A stretch of DNA of 64,000 nt, taken from the NCBI GenBank assembly GCA_017311315.1, contig CM029626.1, forward strand, positions 27,576,672-27,640,671. Reading direction: 5' to 3'. The notes under the pieces are model-generated. The model saw only the letters and a list, made by a program, of their open reading frames with translations. It searched no databases and was not told the origin of the DNA. The position numbers and the translations under genes are program-made. Origin of the DNA: Dendrocalamus latiflorus (taxonomy: Eukaryota; Streptophyta; Magnoliopsida; Poales; Poaceae). Positions 23,840 to 34,501 of the stretch are shown here, piece after piece. Numbering within the stretch: the first letter of the stretch is position 1; each line of letters starts with the position of its first letter.

Positions 23840-24036
23840 TGTTGTGGTTACATACCAAACAGAGAGAGAGGTATGGTAGTGGAGAGTTAGGTGAGCAATG
23901 CTTAGGGTTTCCCCTATGGCCTGGACTGTATATATATATGGCTACATGGGGAATGTTTTACAACTTTACCCTTACACTCAAGCATCCCCCTTAGGGGCAT
24001 TTATGTCATTACACATGTCCCATTTCGGGCCTTACA
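23840..24036 (-). repeat. Short 5' LTR (about 197 bp)
   Basis: On the minus strand it runs from TGTAAGGCCCG (24036) to ACCACAACA (23840), with TG...CA ends and the primer-binding site next to it. A TATATATATA box lies at 23929-23938. The outer edge interrupts the integrase reading of the neighbouring gypsy element exactly after the codons for FPEKL. No second copy is visible at the left of the element. The short length and the missing partner leave some doubt. Confidence 0.6.
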
Positions 24037-24057
24037 TAAGCTTCTCCGGAAAGCGTT

Positions 24058-25119
24058 CTTTGCGAAGGTGTACTCATACTAAGTCACCTGGTTCAAATAG
24101 CGTTTTCTTTCTAGTCTTGTTAGCTTTAGAAGCATAAGCACATACCTTCTTTTCAATTACCTCTTTAGTCTTTTCATGGAGCTTTTTCACGAAATCAGCA
24201 CGCCTAGAAGCCTCCATATTTGTACGTTCTTGTAATGGAAGTCGCATCAAATCAAGTGGCGTGATCGTTTTGAAACCATACACCACCTCAAATGGACACA
24301 GTTGAGTTGTAGAATGCACTGCCCGATTATATGCAAATTCAACATGCGGTATGCAATCTTCCCACTCTTTTAAATTCTTTTTTATCATTGTTCGCAGCAA
24401 CATTGAGAGTGTACGGTTCACCACCTCTGTTTGTCCATCGGTTTGTGGGTGACAAGTGGTTGAAAAGAGCAACTTCGTCACAAGTTTGGCCCACAAAGTA
24501 TTCCAAAAGTAGCTCATAAATTTGACGTCTCGATCGGATACAATAGTTCTTCGCATGCCATGTAGTCTCACAATTTCCCTGAAAAACAAGTTAGCTACAT
24601 GCGACGCGTCGTCGCTCTTATGACAAGGAATAAAATGAGCCATTTTAGAAAACCTATCCACAACTACAAACACATAATCCCTCCCCCTCTTAGTTCTAGG
24701 CAATCCTAAAACAAAATCCATACTAATATCTTCCCAAGGAGCGCTAGGAACTGGAAGTGGAGTATACAACCATGTAGATTGAGCTTTGACTTCGCTTTAT
24801 GGTACATGATGCATCGTTGAACAAACCTCTCGACATCTCGCCTCATCTTAGGCCAATAGAAATGATCGACCAACATCATGTACGTCTTCTCTCTTCCAAA
24901 GTGACCCATCAATCCTCCTTCATGAGACTCCTGCAATAGTAGCAAACGCACAGAAGAATCTGGAACGCATAGTTTGTTCGTGCGAAAGAGAAAACCATCA
25001 TGAACATGAAACTTATCCCACCCTTTCCCATCTTTGCAATTAGAATATGGTGCTGAAAAGTTATGATCTGAAGCATATAAATCTTTCAAACTTTCTAGCT
25101 CTGGAACCTTTACTTCCAA
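24058..25119 (-). pseudogene. Gypsy integrase
   Basis: The zinc-binding part is at 25119-24750 (HEGGLMGHFGREKTY ... VQRCIMYHKAKS), with Tyr where the last Cys of HHCC is expected. A frame change near 24740 leads into the core 24769-24074. There the three catalytic residues are kept: Asp in VVVDRFSKMAHF, Asp in VSDRDVKF and Glu in TDGQTEVVNR. After EPGDLV a TGA (24076-24074) stands where these proteins have Trp, then VHLRKERFPEKL runs into the inserted LTR. The chromodomain end is missing. Confidence 0.9.
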
Positions 25120-25193
25120 TTAAGTGAAAAGCACATGTTTTCTAGACAATGCATCAGCTACCACATTTTTCTTGCCTTTCTTGTATTTAACAA

Positions 25194-25607
25194 CTATGGA
25201 AAAGTCTCAATGAATTCGACCCACTTAGCATGTCTACAGTTTAGTTTAGCTTGACCTTTCAAATATTTCAAAGCTTCATGATCAAAAAGAATGACAAATT
25301 CTTTAGGCCAAAGATAATGTTGCCAAGTCTCTAATACGTGCACAAGAGCATACAATTCTTTGTCATAAACAGGAAAATTCAATTGTGCACCATGAAGTTT
25401 CTCGCTGAAATATGCAACAGGTTTTCTTTCTTGCATCAAAACACCACCAATACCAATTCCACTAGCATCACATTCAATCTCAAAAGTTTTAGTGAAATCA
25501 GGTAAAACAAGCAATGGTGCTTCAGTCAAATATTTCTTCAATTCAGTAAAAGCATTGTCTTGTTTTTCTCCCCACTCAAAAGTGACTCCTTTTTTTTGTT
25601 GATTCAT
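25194..25607 (-). pseudogene. Gypsy RNase H domain
   Basis: The frame carries FEIECDASGIGIGGVL, the first acidic residue of RNase H, then YFSEKLHGAQLNFPVYDKEL and HYLWPKEFVILFDHEALKYL, which supply the later acidic positions. It follows RT as in all gypsy elements. It is offset from the RT frame by an indel in an A/T run at about 25590. At the other end the frame stops at ETFP; the following VVADALSR motif is in another frame. It would have degraded the RNA template. Confidence 0.9.
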
Positions 25608-26685
25608 TTAATGAGTCAGCAATGGTGCTGAAATCTTTCACAAAGCGGCGATAAAAACTAGCAAGTCCATGAAAGTTACGAATTTGACTAACATTGATAG
25701 GAGTAGGCCAATTTCGAATAGCTTCAATTTTAGATTCATTTACTTCAATTCCATGAGCTGAAACAACATAGCCTAAGAACACCACTTTGTTTGTGCAAAA
25801 GGTACACTTCTCAAGATTAGCATACAATTGTTCAGTTCTTATCACTTGTAGCACTTGTCTAATGTATTCAACATGTTCTTCCAATGAGCGGCTATATATC
25901 AAAATGTCATCAAAATAGACTACCACAAATTTTTCAATGAAGTGTCTGAAAACATGGTTCATTAATCGCATGAATGTACTAGGGGCATTAGATAAACCAA
26001 AAGGCATCACTAACCATTCATACAATCCAAATTTTGTTTTAAAAACTGTTTTCCACTCATCACCATGTTTCATTCGAATTTGATGATATCCGCTACGCAA
26101 ATCAATCTTAGAAAAGATAGTAGAGCCACTCAATTCATCAAGCATATCATCTAACCTAGGAATAGGATGACGATAACGAATAGTAATACTGTTGATAGCT
26201 CTACAGTCTACGCACATTTTCCATGTACCATCTTTCTTAGGAACAAGAATGACAGGAACGGCACAAGGGCTAAGACTTTCATGTACATACCCTTTTTCCA
26301 TGAGCGCTTGCACTTGCCGCTGAATTTCTTTTGTCTCCTCGGGGTTTGTGCGATACGGCGGTCGGTTGGGAAGTGGAGCTCCTGGTACCAAGTCAATTTG
26401 ATGTTCGATGCCTCGAATGGGTGGTAGACCAGCGGGTACCTCCTCCAGAAAAACATCCTCATAATCCTGTAACACTTGAGAAACCATGCTAGGAAGAGAT
26501 GTTAAGTCATTAGTAGAGAGCAAGACATCTTTATACAGTAATACCAAATGCTCCAAAGTGGAATCACCTCTCATCGCTCTCAAGTCAGATTTGGTGGCTA
26601 TCATGATTAGATTTGTCTCTCCCTCATCCTTTCTTTTTTCACTCAATTTTAGCTTGTGGCTCTCTCTCACCTTTTGTGGAATCAC
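25576..26685 (-). pseudogene. Gypsy reverse transcriptase (369-residue open frame)
   Basis: This is the best-preserved coding part of the element. RT motifs occur in order: LVPKKDGTWKMCVDCRAIN near residue 150, FSKIDLRSGYHQIRM near 190, MPFGLSNAPSTFMRLMN near 228 and the catalytic YFDD at 257-260, then LGYVVSAHGIEV and the thumb. The length covers the full RT domain. The open frame ends at a frame change into RNase H. The upstream methionine is internal to the polyprotein. Confidence 0.93.
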
Positions 26686-26759
26686 ATTTTTTGCTCCTTC
26701 CCTTTCTCATTTTCTACTTTCACCTCAACTTTTGCATGTTATCATGTATGATTTGACGA

Positions 26760-27440
26760 GTCAATGGTAGTAGCACTATTTTCTTATTGTTCCACATGAA
26801 TTTGTACTAATTAGTTCTTCCATCATGAATAATATAACGATCATATTGCCATGGCCTACCTAATAACAAATAACATACTTCTATGGACACAACATCACAT
26901 TCTACAGTATCACGATAAGAACCAATCTGAAAACTAACATCAGCAATGTACCCAACATTCATGGAACTATTATTATTCAACCACTAAATTTGATATGGAT
27001 GTGGGTGTTTCTTGTATTTTAATCTAAGTTTAGTGCAAAGTTCTTTGCTAGCTAGGTTATGACAACTACCTCCATCAATAATAACTTTACAACACTTACC
27101 ATCTTTACTTACCTGAGCCCTTGCTTGAAACAAGTTGCAGCGCTGTTCATGGTTGGAGTTTGCTTGAACGCTCAACACCGAAGGGGTGCACACAAGGATA
27201 GGACCGGACTCGGGGTCACAATACCCATCCCTATGTGTTTCTTCTTCTCTTTCTCCCTCATGGCCATCCTCAAACGCCTCAAAATCACCAAGATGTTCTC
27301 CATCTTCATCACTAGCAGAATCATATTCTCCATTCTCAGTTATGAACATTACCTTGCTATTTGGGCAATCCTTTTGTATATGTCCACGACAAAGACACTT
27401 GAAGCATTGGATGGAGCTACTCTTGGCTGTAGAACCAACA
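26760..27440 (-). pseudogene. Gag zinc knuckle and protease region
   Basis: At about 27420-27380 the minus strand reads CFKCLCRGHIQKDC, a CCHC nucleic-acid-binding knuckle. The frame 27349-26984 follows with an acidic linker and the protease site VIIDGGSCHNLAS. Further left, out of phase with stops, come IADVSFQIGSYRDTV and LLLGRPWQYDRYIIHDGR, the C-terminal part of the gypsy protease. The TAG at 26983 stands where a Gln or Trp codon is usual before WLNN. Confidence 0.85.
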
Positions 27441-27681
27441 AAAGATGATGAAGAAGGGGCTGGTCCTTTCTTTGGGAAGGAAGGAGTGGCATTCTTAGCA
27501 CTCGGGGCAGCACGTGCACTAGGAGAAAAACTTCTACTAGATGGATTAGTTTTAAATTAATTGAAACGAGCTGTGGTTTTATCTCCTGTAGGTGCTGCTC
27601 AGGGCATGCAGGATGAAGTTCTTGTTGCCCTCATGTCTTGTTGAACTTGTCTTCCAGCCTTACTTGCTTGATGTACCAACT

Positions 27682-28681
27682 CTACCATGTTGTTGTAAGG
27701 CACTTGATGGAAGGATGTAGACCAGCAAGGAATCGCGCCATTGTTTGCTCTTCTTGCTCATATACATTAGCTCGAATCATCGCCATCTCCATCTCTTTAT
27801 AGTACACCTCCACCGTGAGGGTTCCTTGCTTCATTTGCTGCAATTTGTCAAACAAATCACGCTTGTAATGTTTGGAAACAAACCTTGCTCTCATGTGGTA
27901 CTTCATCTCTTCTCATGTGGTGATGGGAGGCTCGTCGTACTCTCACCTTTGATTTTGAGCTTGTTCCCACCATAAGAGTGCATAATCTGTGAATTCAAGT
28001 CCCACCATGTGAATCTTATTCTCCTCTGAATAATTGTGCAAGCGAAACACCTTGTCCACCTTGAGCTCCCAAGTAAGGTATTCCTCTAGGTCATGTGTAC
28101 CTAAAAATGTTGGCATGGTAAATTTAAGCTTACCAAACTTGTCCTCATTGGGACGTTCATCGCCGCGATGATTACGGCGGTGGTAGTCATCATCGTAGTG
28201 AAGAAAGTCATCATCGTCAAGACGAGGTGCTCCTCCGCCACGGCCTCCATGTCCATGGCCCCTCCCTAGACCATGGATGCCGCCCCCTGCACCTCTCCCA
28301 GGCGGGGATGGACGGATGGCGTTTGCCACCACGCGGTCTCGCCGTTGTTGTGCATCTTGGCCACCTTGAGCAACGCCTGCTTCCTCATCTCGCGGAGGTA
28401 TGCCACCCCCCACGAGGAACATTACCTTCCTCTTGTTGTGGTCGAAGTGCGCGCACCACATCGTTCACAATGTTGGTACGTAGCACACTCATTTGTTGGT
28501 TCATCTCAATGTGCATGTCTTGTGTGGAATTGTTGATCTCTGCCTTGAGTTGCTCCTCTAGGGCAGAAGTAGTGGCGGCGAACTCATTGCGCAAAGTTCC
28601 CCTCAAAGCTTGGAATTGAAAACGAGTCATCGGGGAATTCAGACCATGCTCCTCTCCCATGTTGTCGTCTCCACCTGACAT
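27682..28681 (-). pseudogene. Gypsy gag (capsid region)
   Basis: The likely start is the ATG at 28681 (MSGGDDNMGEEHGLN), which follows a leader with stops. An alpha-helical N-terminal part is followed, after a frame change near 28440, by a Gly/Arg-rich stretch and then KLKFTMPTFLGTHDLEEYLTWE, the start of the retrotransposon gag domain. LLWWEQAQNQR ends that frame. The segment 27906-27682 continues with KQGTLTVEVYYKEMEM and ARFLAGLHPSI. The order is right, but two frame changes break it. Confidence 0.85.
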
Positions 28682-28689
28682 GGTTAGTA

Positions 28690-29940
28690 GCACAAAAAAG
28701 ACACAAAAGCCACAAATATATGGGTAATATGTGGAGTCACTCAATCTCACTTTCCTCTCCTAAGTAAAGTTCTTACCTTTCCGAAGTGAATTGAGGCCAA
28801 AAGAAACTTACACTTGGTGGTGACTACAATAACAAGTGATGATCAAGCAGATTTAAAAGTGACTCACAATTGCACGGCAAAGGATATTTCGTGGAGCTTG
28901 GTTAGAAAGTATTTATCCTACACAATCTGAATTTCACGATGTTGTAAAATTAAGTAATAATCCAAGCTAGAAAATATTGCGTACGTGCTGATCCAATAGA
29001 TATAAGTGAAATGTATGAACACACACGCAAAGATCAATGTGACTCAATGCAACAAAAGAATGAGCTAGATGGAAACAATCAGGAAAATTAGCTCGTTTGC
29101 ATCAAGTACTAGGAGAGACGCTAGCCAATTACAATAATATGGAAATATGGGCACAAGATTGCTCAAGAATATTAGTCACTCAAACTGAAATTATGAACTA
29201 GAACCACTCACCCAAATCAGCCTCCTCACCTTTTTTTTTTGCTTGCCTCTTTTTTTTTTTGCTACCCGACCACTGACCTAAATCTCTTCAAATCACTTTT
29301 CTGAGTCTATTGAGGTATATGGGTCACAAACTTTTTGTGGAAGGTAGGGGTATAAAGGTAATTAAAATATTTTTTTGATCGGCCAGGGTGAGTGATGCAC
29401 AAGCCCTAATGTTCTGCTAGGAGTATTCAGGAGCAGCCCTCAATGCAATATCAATGATTAGTCTCAAGTATTCAAAGGATATAAGTGAAGCTCGTATGCA
29501 TGATGTTCGGCCGTATGGCGTTGAAGGAAGCCAACGTGAACACTTACACCTCTCTTGGTTTTCGAATAGCACCTCCCTAGAGTTGGTTTTGGATGTCAAC
29601 TTCCAAATGGATTCGAATCTGGACAGCTAGCCAAACCGACTTGGATTCTAGGGTTGTACTCGGATTGATCTAGGAGGAGTTGTAGACACGGATTCAACTT
29701 CAAGAGTAAATTGAATCTACTTTTTTTATTTTATGGGGACACAAGATCAAGTTACGCGAAGGAACACAAAGATCAGCACGTAAAAAAATTTCTAATGGAT
29801 CAAGACTTAATAAAACTCATGAAAAATAGCAGATGCGAAACTAAGGTTTGGATTTTTTTTGTGTGTTTTCGGTTTATGGACTATAGGATAGCAAGTAATA
29901 AACTAAAATTTAAATTGATAAGATCCTATCGAGTAAACCA
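28690..29940 (-). other. Leader between primer-binding site and gag, no gene
   Basis: This 1.25-kb AT-rich stretch has no recognised domain. It contains two T-runs of 11 and 12 bases near 29230 and 29251. It is the untranslated leader of the gypsy element, and only short random frames occur in it. Confidence 0.6.
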
Positions 29941-29941
29941 A

Positions 29942-29953
29942 GCTCTGATACCA
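29942..29953 (-). promoter_or_regulatory. Primer-binding site (initiator tRNA-Met)
   Basis: On the minus strand this is TGGTATCAGAGC, an exact match to the complement of the plant initiator tRNA-Met 3' end, three bases after the LTR that ends CCCCGTATCA. Confidence 0.9.
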
Positions 29954-29956
29954 AGA

Positions 29957-30480
29957 TGATACGGGGTCACCCGATCTTCTCGACGTAGGATGGATACTCA
30001 CGGGAGTCTTGATGAATCGTAATGATCCTCTAATACCAGTGCAAGGGACGAACACTCTTTAATCCGCAAAAACACACTCGTGTTGATTTCGCCGACCACC
30101 AAGCAAAGATCTATCGAGCACCCAATTCCCAGCGGAAAGGATGAACGATCTTGATTGAAGAGGACACTCCTAATTCCCTAAGGAATTTCGGTAGCAATGC
30201 TAAACTCGAAAACTTTAGTAGATTGATTTTTCTCAAACGTGGTCTGTCTCAAACAAAAGGGGATACAAGCGGTTTTATAGTGCTTCCCCCGAACTCACGC
30301 AAGGAAAGCTTGGCCGAATCAATCTCTAATTCGGTCAAGGTTTCCTAATCTAATTTCCTAAAATTTAGCAAGTATGCTTCCTTCAATTTCGGGCTAAGCC
30401 CCTATCCTATTACAAAACCGAGATTTGAGTTGGATTTGGTCAGCTTTTGGGCGCGCAGGCCACATCTTGCGCACACTATG
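29957..30480 (-). repeat. LTR of the chromovirus-like gypsy element
   Basis: The inner edge is clear: the minus strand ends CCCCGTATCA next to the primer-binding site. A TATAAAA box (30279-30273, minus strand) sits in the middle, as expected for an LTR promoter. The outer edge near 30480 is an estimate, taken from where the pol tail to its right ends. The left partner LTR is absent from the window. Confidence 0.6.
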
Positions 30481-30490
30481 AGATGTGTGA

Positions 30491-30837
30491 TCACGTGGCC
30501 TTCCATTGATTTGATGGCTGCTTGGTTGAGACTTTCTTGGACGCATATATCTTAGTTCCTTGCTCACATAGACTCTCATTCTCTTGATTCGTGGCCGGTT
30601 GGACCTTCTCCACTTGATCTTCCGTTGCTTCAAATATGAGAAGGCACAACATATTTGCATTAGGTAGTATGATATTCTCATCTAACGTAATAGAAGACTC
30701 TCTAAGAAACAAAAGCACCTGTTGTTGAAGTAGTTTAGCTCTTGCTCTTGTCATAGGACCTTTCGGAGCCTCATCACTAGCTTTGTCATGCACACTTGGA
30801 GTGGACGATGAACGTGTAATAGAGATGTCCTCATCAC
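30491..30837 (-). pseudogene. C-terminal tail of a gypsy polyprotein
   Basis: The minus frame reads IRDEDISITRSSS, then KGPMTRARAKLLQQQVLLFL and about 70 further residues to a stop. The GPMTRARAK block is the usual extreme C-terminus of this group of plant chromovirus polyproteins. It lies where pol of a second, partial element would end just before the LTR at 29957-30480, so this LTR may be shared by two copies. At 30838 it meets an unrelated duplicated segment. Confidence 0.65.
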
Positions 30838-31632
30838 GAATACATACGGTACTTCCGATTTTCCTAACACTTCCAGAAAACAGTCCAAATCAAATTTAAT
30901 CTTTGTAAAACTAATTAATCACTCCACAAACATTATAATGGTTCATCACAACAATATCGTGGACTCTCTCATATGGTCCGTCATTTTTTTCTCTCTTATT
31001 CCTTTTCATTGTCAGTGATGATATAATATTCTTTTAATTTTTATAAATTAGTTACGCTACAAAATTACCAGCAGCTACAATAAAAAACTACTATTGTATC
31101 AAAAAAGCTAGATGCTTCAGGTTCAAAACCCCAGATGTTGCCATCAAGCACGAAGAGTTTATGTCAATGTACCGTCCACGCTTAAATATGGTACAGTTCT
31201 ACTCCGATCGGGATGGACTATGCACGTCACATACACGCGTGTTTACTCCCCTATTCACTGTCGTATATGCCCTCCGTTTGCAAATTATAAGTCGTAGTTT
31301 GAGTGGACACAAAGATTAAGAAGGTTATAAATTCAGGAGAAGAGAAATAACCGTGCTATCCCTGCTTAAATACGTTTGAGAGTGTTATTTATAAATACAT
31401 GAAAGAAAAGGTGTGATGAATGAAGGCAAACAAAGAAAAACATCAATAAATTTGCACGGACGACTTATCTTAAAGCAATAAGATGAAAAAAGTATATGCC
31501 TTGCCAAAAGAAAAGGAAGGAGTGCCAAAATGGATTACCCTTTTTCTTAAACACGAAAAACAAAAGCTTGGTTTAGCACTGTGGTAGCTTAAATTTAAAG
31601 CTGCATTTTTAGTCTGGGTACAGTAGCTTTAC
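30838..31632. repeat. Direct repeat A (first copy, about 795 bp)
   Basis: This stretch matches 36858-39845 once the solo LTR in the second copy is left out. It starts at 'CGGTACTTCCGATTTTCC' and ends at 'TACAGTAGCTTT'. It is AT-rich and non-coding. The position 31276-31280 (GTTTG) is the unoccupied version of the solo-LTR insertion site. No inverted ends or target duplication were found, so its class is unknown. Confidence 0.85.
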
Positions 31633-31668
31633 GCCGTAGAGTTCAAATAGTGCCCTACCTCTACCTAG

Positions 31669-33056
31669 TGAAGGAATGCGCATAGACTACGATAGCAGAA
31701 AACAAAACTTTTTCTACCGCGCACACCAGGATAACATGCTTAAGGATGGATCATGAATCGTTACCACTAGACGCGCAGCGCAGCGGAAGAAGAGTTGGAG
31801 AAGCCGATCCAACCACGCGCGTCGAGGTAGTAGTGGAAGTAGCCGATCGTCCCGAACAGATCATCTCCTCCACGCGATCAACCACACCATGTGCAAGATT
31901 CAATCTGTAGATTGTTGATGCCGATCAACGCCGCAACGAGCAGCGCCTCCATCGGTATCCACACGTCCGGGGCTGGAACGCCGATCGCAAGTGTACCAGC
32001 ACTCGCGAGCGGCTAGGGTTTGGCTCGGGATTAACAGAAGCATACCCCCTCAGCCCCTCGCCTCCACATATATAGACCTCCTCACTTGGGCCTCGTGGAC
32101 CGAGGCCCAATAGGAGTCTATCCGGATCTCTATCCGAATTGAGCCCACATCCGAATCACATTCGAATTAGTGTTCCAACCCGTTAAGTGTGCGACCCTGT
32201 AGGTTCACGTATACTTGGTCGCGACCCGGAAACGCCTTTCTGGTCACCCTGTTAATAGCGGCCTCTAGTAAGACATATTAACCCCAAAGTATACGTAAAG
32301 ATCATATCGGCTGAACCTGTAATGTTCTCATGTACGAATCCCTTTGTCTCACGATATAGATTGAGCTCAAGGTGAGACCTGTGTCATCCTCTTAATAGCT
32401 CAATCACTCTCTCGATTCCGTGATGGATTATAAACTCGTGATTGACTCCTCAATCACCTTGGCATGGCCATGCACTTTCATAATCCATTACATCGAGGGG
32501 CCCAGAAATATCTCTCCCATAAGGAGGGGCAAATTCTATATTGATCATTCACATCCCACTACATGTTTCATAGCAAACCCGAAGACTACTTTTATGACTA
32601 CCCAGTTACGAAGTAGTGGTTAGTAGTCCCAAAATAGGCTACTACGCATGTTGGGAACCATGATGATCTCAAGTATAAGGATTCTACATAAACACTACTT
32701 GAGACCAACTGATGACACATGGAATCTCTGCAGTGTCTCATGGCGGGTCTATCCAGCATATGTTCACTAACATATGTCCATATTATTGATTTGGTATCTC
32801 CATACTATGATCCATGAGACATGATCATCAATCAATACATATGCTGATCTTTGAATCATATTTGTTCCTCATATGATATATAATCAGGGATCATTTAGAA
32901 ATAGCAACATTTTGGCATTAAGAGTCTCATGAATAAGTCACATACTCATTGATCAATAATGATAATGTCTATTTCAAGGAACAAAGCAATGTATCATAAA
33001 CATAGTATGTGATATATTCAACATCTCCATGTTGCCTCTAGGGCATATCACCAACA
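31669..33056 (-). repeat. Ty1/copia 3' LTR (about 1388 bp)
   Basis: On the minus strand it starts TGTTGGTGATATGCCCTAGA, a start shared by many grass copia LTRs, directly after a purine tract, and probably ends at GCGCATTCCTTCA (31669). It is next to the end of a copia polyprotein. The partner LTR and the rest of the element are absent. The left limit rests on the CA end and position only. Confidence 0.7.
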
Positions 33057-33068
33057 GTCTCCCACTTG
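33057..33068 (-). promoter_or_regulatory. Copia polypurine tract
   Basis: The minus strand reads CAAGTGGGAGAC immediately before the LTR start, the standard polypurine tract of this copia group. Confidence 0.8.
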
Positions 33069-33076
33069 CACTAGAG

Positions 33077-33423
33077 TCAACCATGTAGGTATCTAATACC
33101 CATTGCCCTAGTGTGAGCCTCATGCTTTGGCTGGGGAAGCGGCTTTGTCAACGGATCTGCAATGTTCAAATGTGTTTGTACTTTGCATATCTTCACATCG
33201 CCTCTCTCCACAATCTCGCGGATGAGATGAAATCGCCGTAGAATGTGCTTGGACTTCTGGTGTGATCTAGGCTCCTTGGCTTGCGCAATGGCTCCACTGT
33301 TGTCACAGTAGAGGTCCATTGGACTGGAGGCACTAGTCATCACACCTAGCTCAGAAATAAATTTCTTGATCCAAACAGCCTCTTTAGCAGCTTCAGAAGC
33401 TGCTATGTACTCGGCTTCTTGAT
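33077..33423 (-). pseudogene. Ty1/copia RNase H C-terminal fragment
   Basis: The 116-residue frame reads EAEYIAASEAAKEAVWIKKF, DLYCDNSGAIAQAKEPRSHQ and HIADPLTKPL-type motifs, the last half of copia RNase H, including the Glu of EAEY and the Asp of YCDNSG. It stops at the normal end of the polyprotein, 20 bases before the purine tract. Its N-terminal side is cut at 33424 by the inverted repeat of a Mutator-like element; integrase, RT and gag are absent from the window. Confidence 0.93.
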
Positions 33424-34266
33424 CCAACCGTTCAGCGATTAATTGCAGTCGCCCAACCGTTCGACGACTTCAATCCTATCGCCGAACCGTTGGGCGACTG
33501 AAATCCTGTCGTTGAACCGTTGGGCGACTAAATGCCATATAAGGCCGCTCAGCCGGCATCGCCGTTGCACTGTTTCCATTCGGCCGAGCGTGCGTAGAGG
33601 CGAGGAAGAGGAAGAGAGGAAGGAAGAAGGGGGAGAGAACGAGAGGGAGAGGATCTTCAAAGAGCGTGATTTTCAAGTATTTTGTTGTGTTATAATTTTT
33701 GGTAGTGTTAGAAATTTAGTTTATAATTTTAGTTTAGAAAATTTAGAAATTTAGTTTAGAAAATTTAGTTTAGAAATTTAGTTTAGAAAATATAGTTTAG
33801 AAATTGTTTAGAAATGTAGTTTAGAAATATAGTTTAGAAATTCTTTAGAAATGTAGTTTAGAAATATAGTTTAGAAATTTAGTTAGAAAATGTAGTTTAG
33901 AAATTTAGTTTACAATTTTAGTTTAGAAAGTTAGTTTATAATTTTTTAGAAATTTAGTTTACAATTTCAGTTTAGAAATTTAGTTTACAATTTTTTTAGA
34001 AATTCAGTTTAGAAAATTAGTTTAGAAAATGTAGTTTACAAATTAGTTTAGAAATCTAGTTTAGAAAATATAGTTTACAAATTAGTTTAGAAATACAGTT
34101 TAGAAATTTAGTTTAGAAAATGTAGTTTAGAAATTTAGTTTAGAAAATTGGTTTAGAAAATGTAGTTTACAAATTAGTTTAGAAATTCGAAATTAATGAA
34201 ATTAGTTTAGATAGGATTGAAGTCGTCGAACGGTTGGGCGACTGCAATTAATCGCTGAACGGTTGG
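33424..34266. mobile_element. Mutator-like miniature element with 55-bp perfect TIRs
   Basis: Positions 33424-33478 and 34212-34266 are perfect inverted repeats of 55 bases beginning CCAACCGTTCAGCGATTAAT. Inside the left end are further copies of the 'GTCGCCCAACCGTTGGGCGAC' theme (33464-33530), then a GA-rich stretch (33595-33660), then an AT-rich array. There is no transposase. The same sequence of motifs starts the transposase-bearing locus at 61020, so it is probably an internally deleted member of that family. No convincing 9-bp target duplication was found beside the 55-bp ends. Confidence 0.75.
33690..34205. repeat. AT-rich array based on AGTTTAGAAA
   Basis: Roughly 30 irregular copies of 'AGTTTAGAAAT(TT)' fill the centre of the miniature element, with unit steps of 10-22 bases. 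There are no spacers or coding potential. Confidence 0.85.
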
Positions 34267-34302
34267 TAGATTCATTTAATGTCGCGGTCTGGTTGGGCGA
34301 AA

Positions 34303-34337
34303 GGCTCCAGTCGCCCAACCATTAGGCGACTGGAGCC
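34303..34337. repeat. Perfect 13-bp hairpin with MULE-like motif
   Basis: GGCTCCAGTCGCC and GGCGACTGGAGCC are exact inverted copies separated by 9 bases. The 'TCGCCCAACC' motif matches the terminal regions of the neighbouring miniature element, so the true end of that element may lie here instead of at 34266. Confidence 0.7.
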
Positions 34338-34415
34338 TATTTTTGTAAAAAAAATTCCCGCGGGTATATTTATGTAATTTCGAATAAAAAATAGATTATC
34401 CATACAAAAAATTCT

Positions 34416-34490
34416 GCTCCAAATCCCTGAATTTCGAGCTACACACCACCTCTCTGTCCAAATCGAGTTTTCCTGAGTTACGCTGGTACC
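34416..34490 (+). repeat. Fragment shared with 57864-57997
   Basis: Bases 34416-34474 match 57864-57922 with one mismatch, and 34475-34490 match 57982-57997 with one mismatch. The 59 bases between these blocks at the other site are missing here. The missing piece lacks GT...AG ends, so a spliced copy is unlikely. It may be a captured genomic fragment next to the Mutator-like element. Confidence 0.75.
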
Positions 34491-34501
34491 AAAGAATTTT
34501 T

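Larger units (their letters stand above)
18056..24036 (-). mobile_element. Dead Tat-type Ty3/gypsy retrotransposon (minus strand)
   Basis: Read from right to left the order is LTR (24036-23840), primer-binding site, gag, protease, reverse transcriptase, RNase H and integrase, which is the gypsy order. The protease DGGSS motif, the RNase H domain with a TAEYEAL motif and the integrase ending in NADRLRRYYV point to the Tat lineage, possibly close to rice RIRE2. It is 6 kb without a visible 3' LTR; the tandem arrays at 16545-18055 may be its 3' region. Many stops, at least two frameshifts and an hAT insertion make it non-functional. It is inserted in the integrase of the gypsy element to its right. 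Confidence 0.8.
24037..29955 (-). mobile_element. Chromovirus-like Ty3/gypsy retrotransposon, interrupted
   Basis: Read right to left: primer-binding site (29953-29942), a leader of about 1.25 kb, gag with a CCHC knuckle, protease, RT, RNase H and integrase. The 5' LTR is at 29957 to about 30480. The order and the motifs KCxxC/GHxxxxC, YFDD and PQTDGQTEVVNRTL are typical of plant Ty3/gypsy chromoviruses. The integrase is cut at 24036 by the LTR of the Tat-type element, and the rest of it is not found in the window. A small number of frameshifts and stops indicate an old, inactive copy. Confidence 0.85.
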
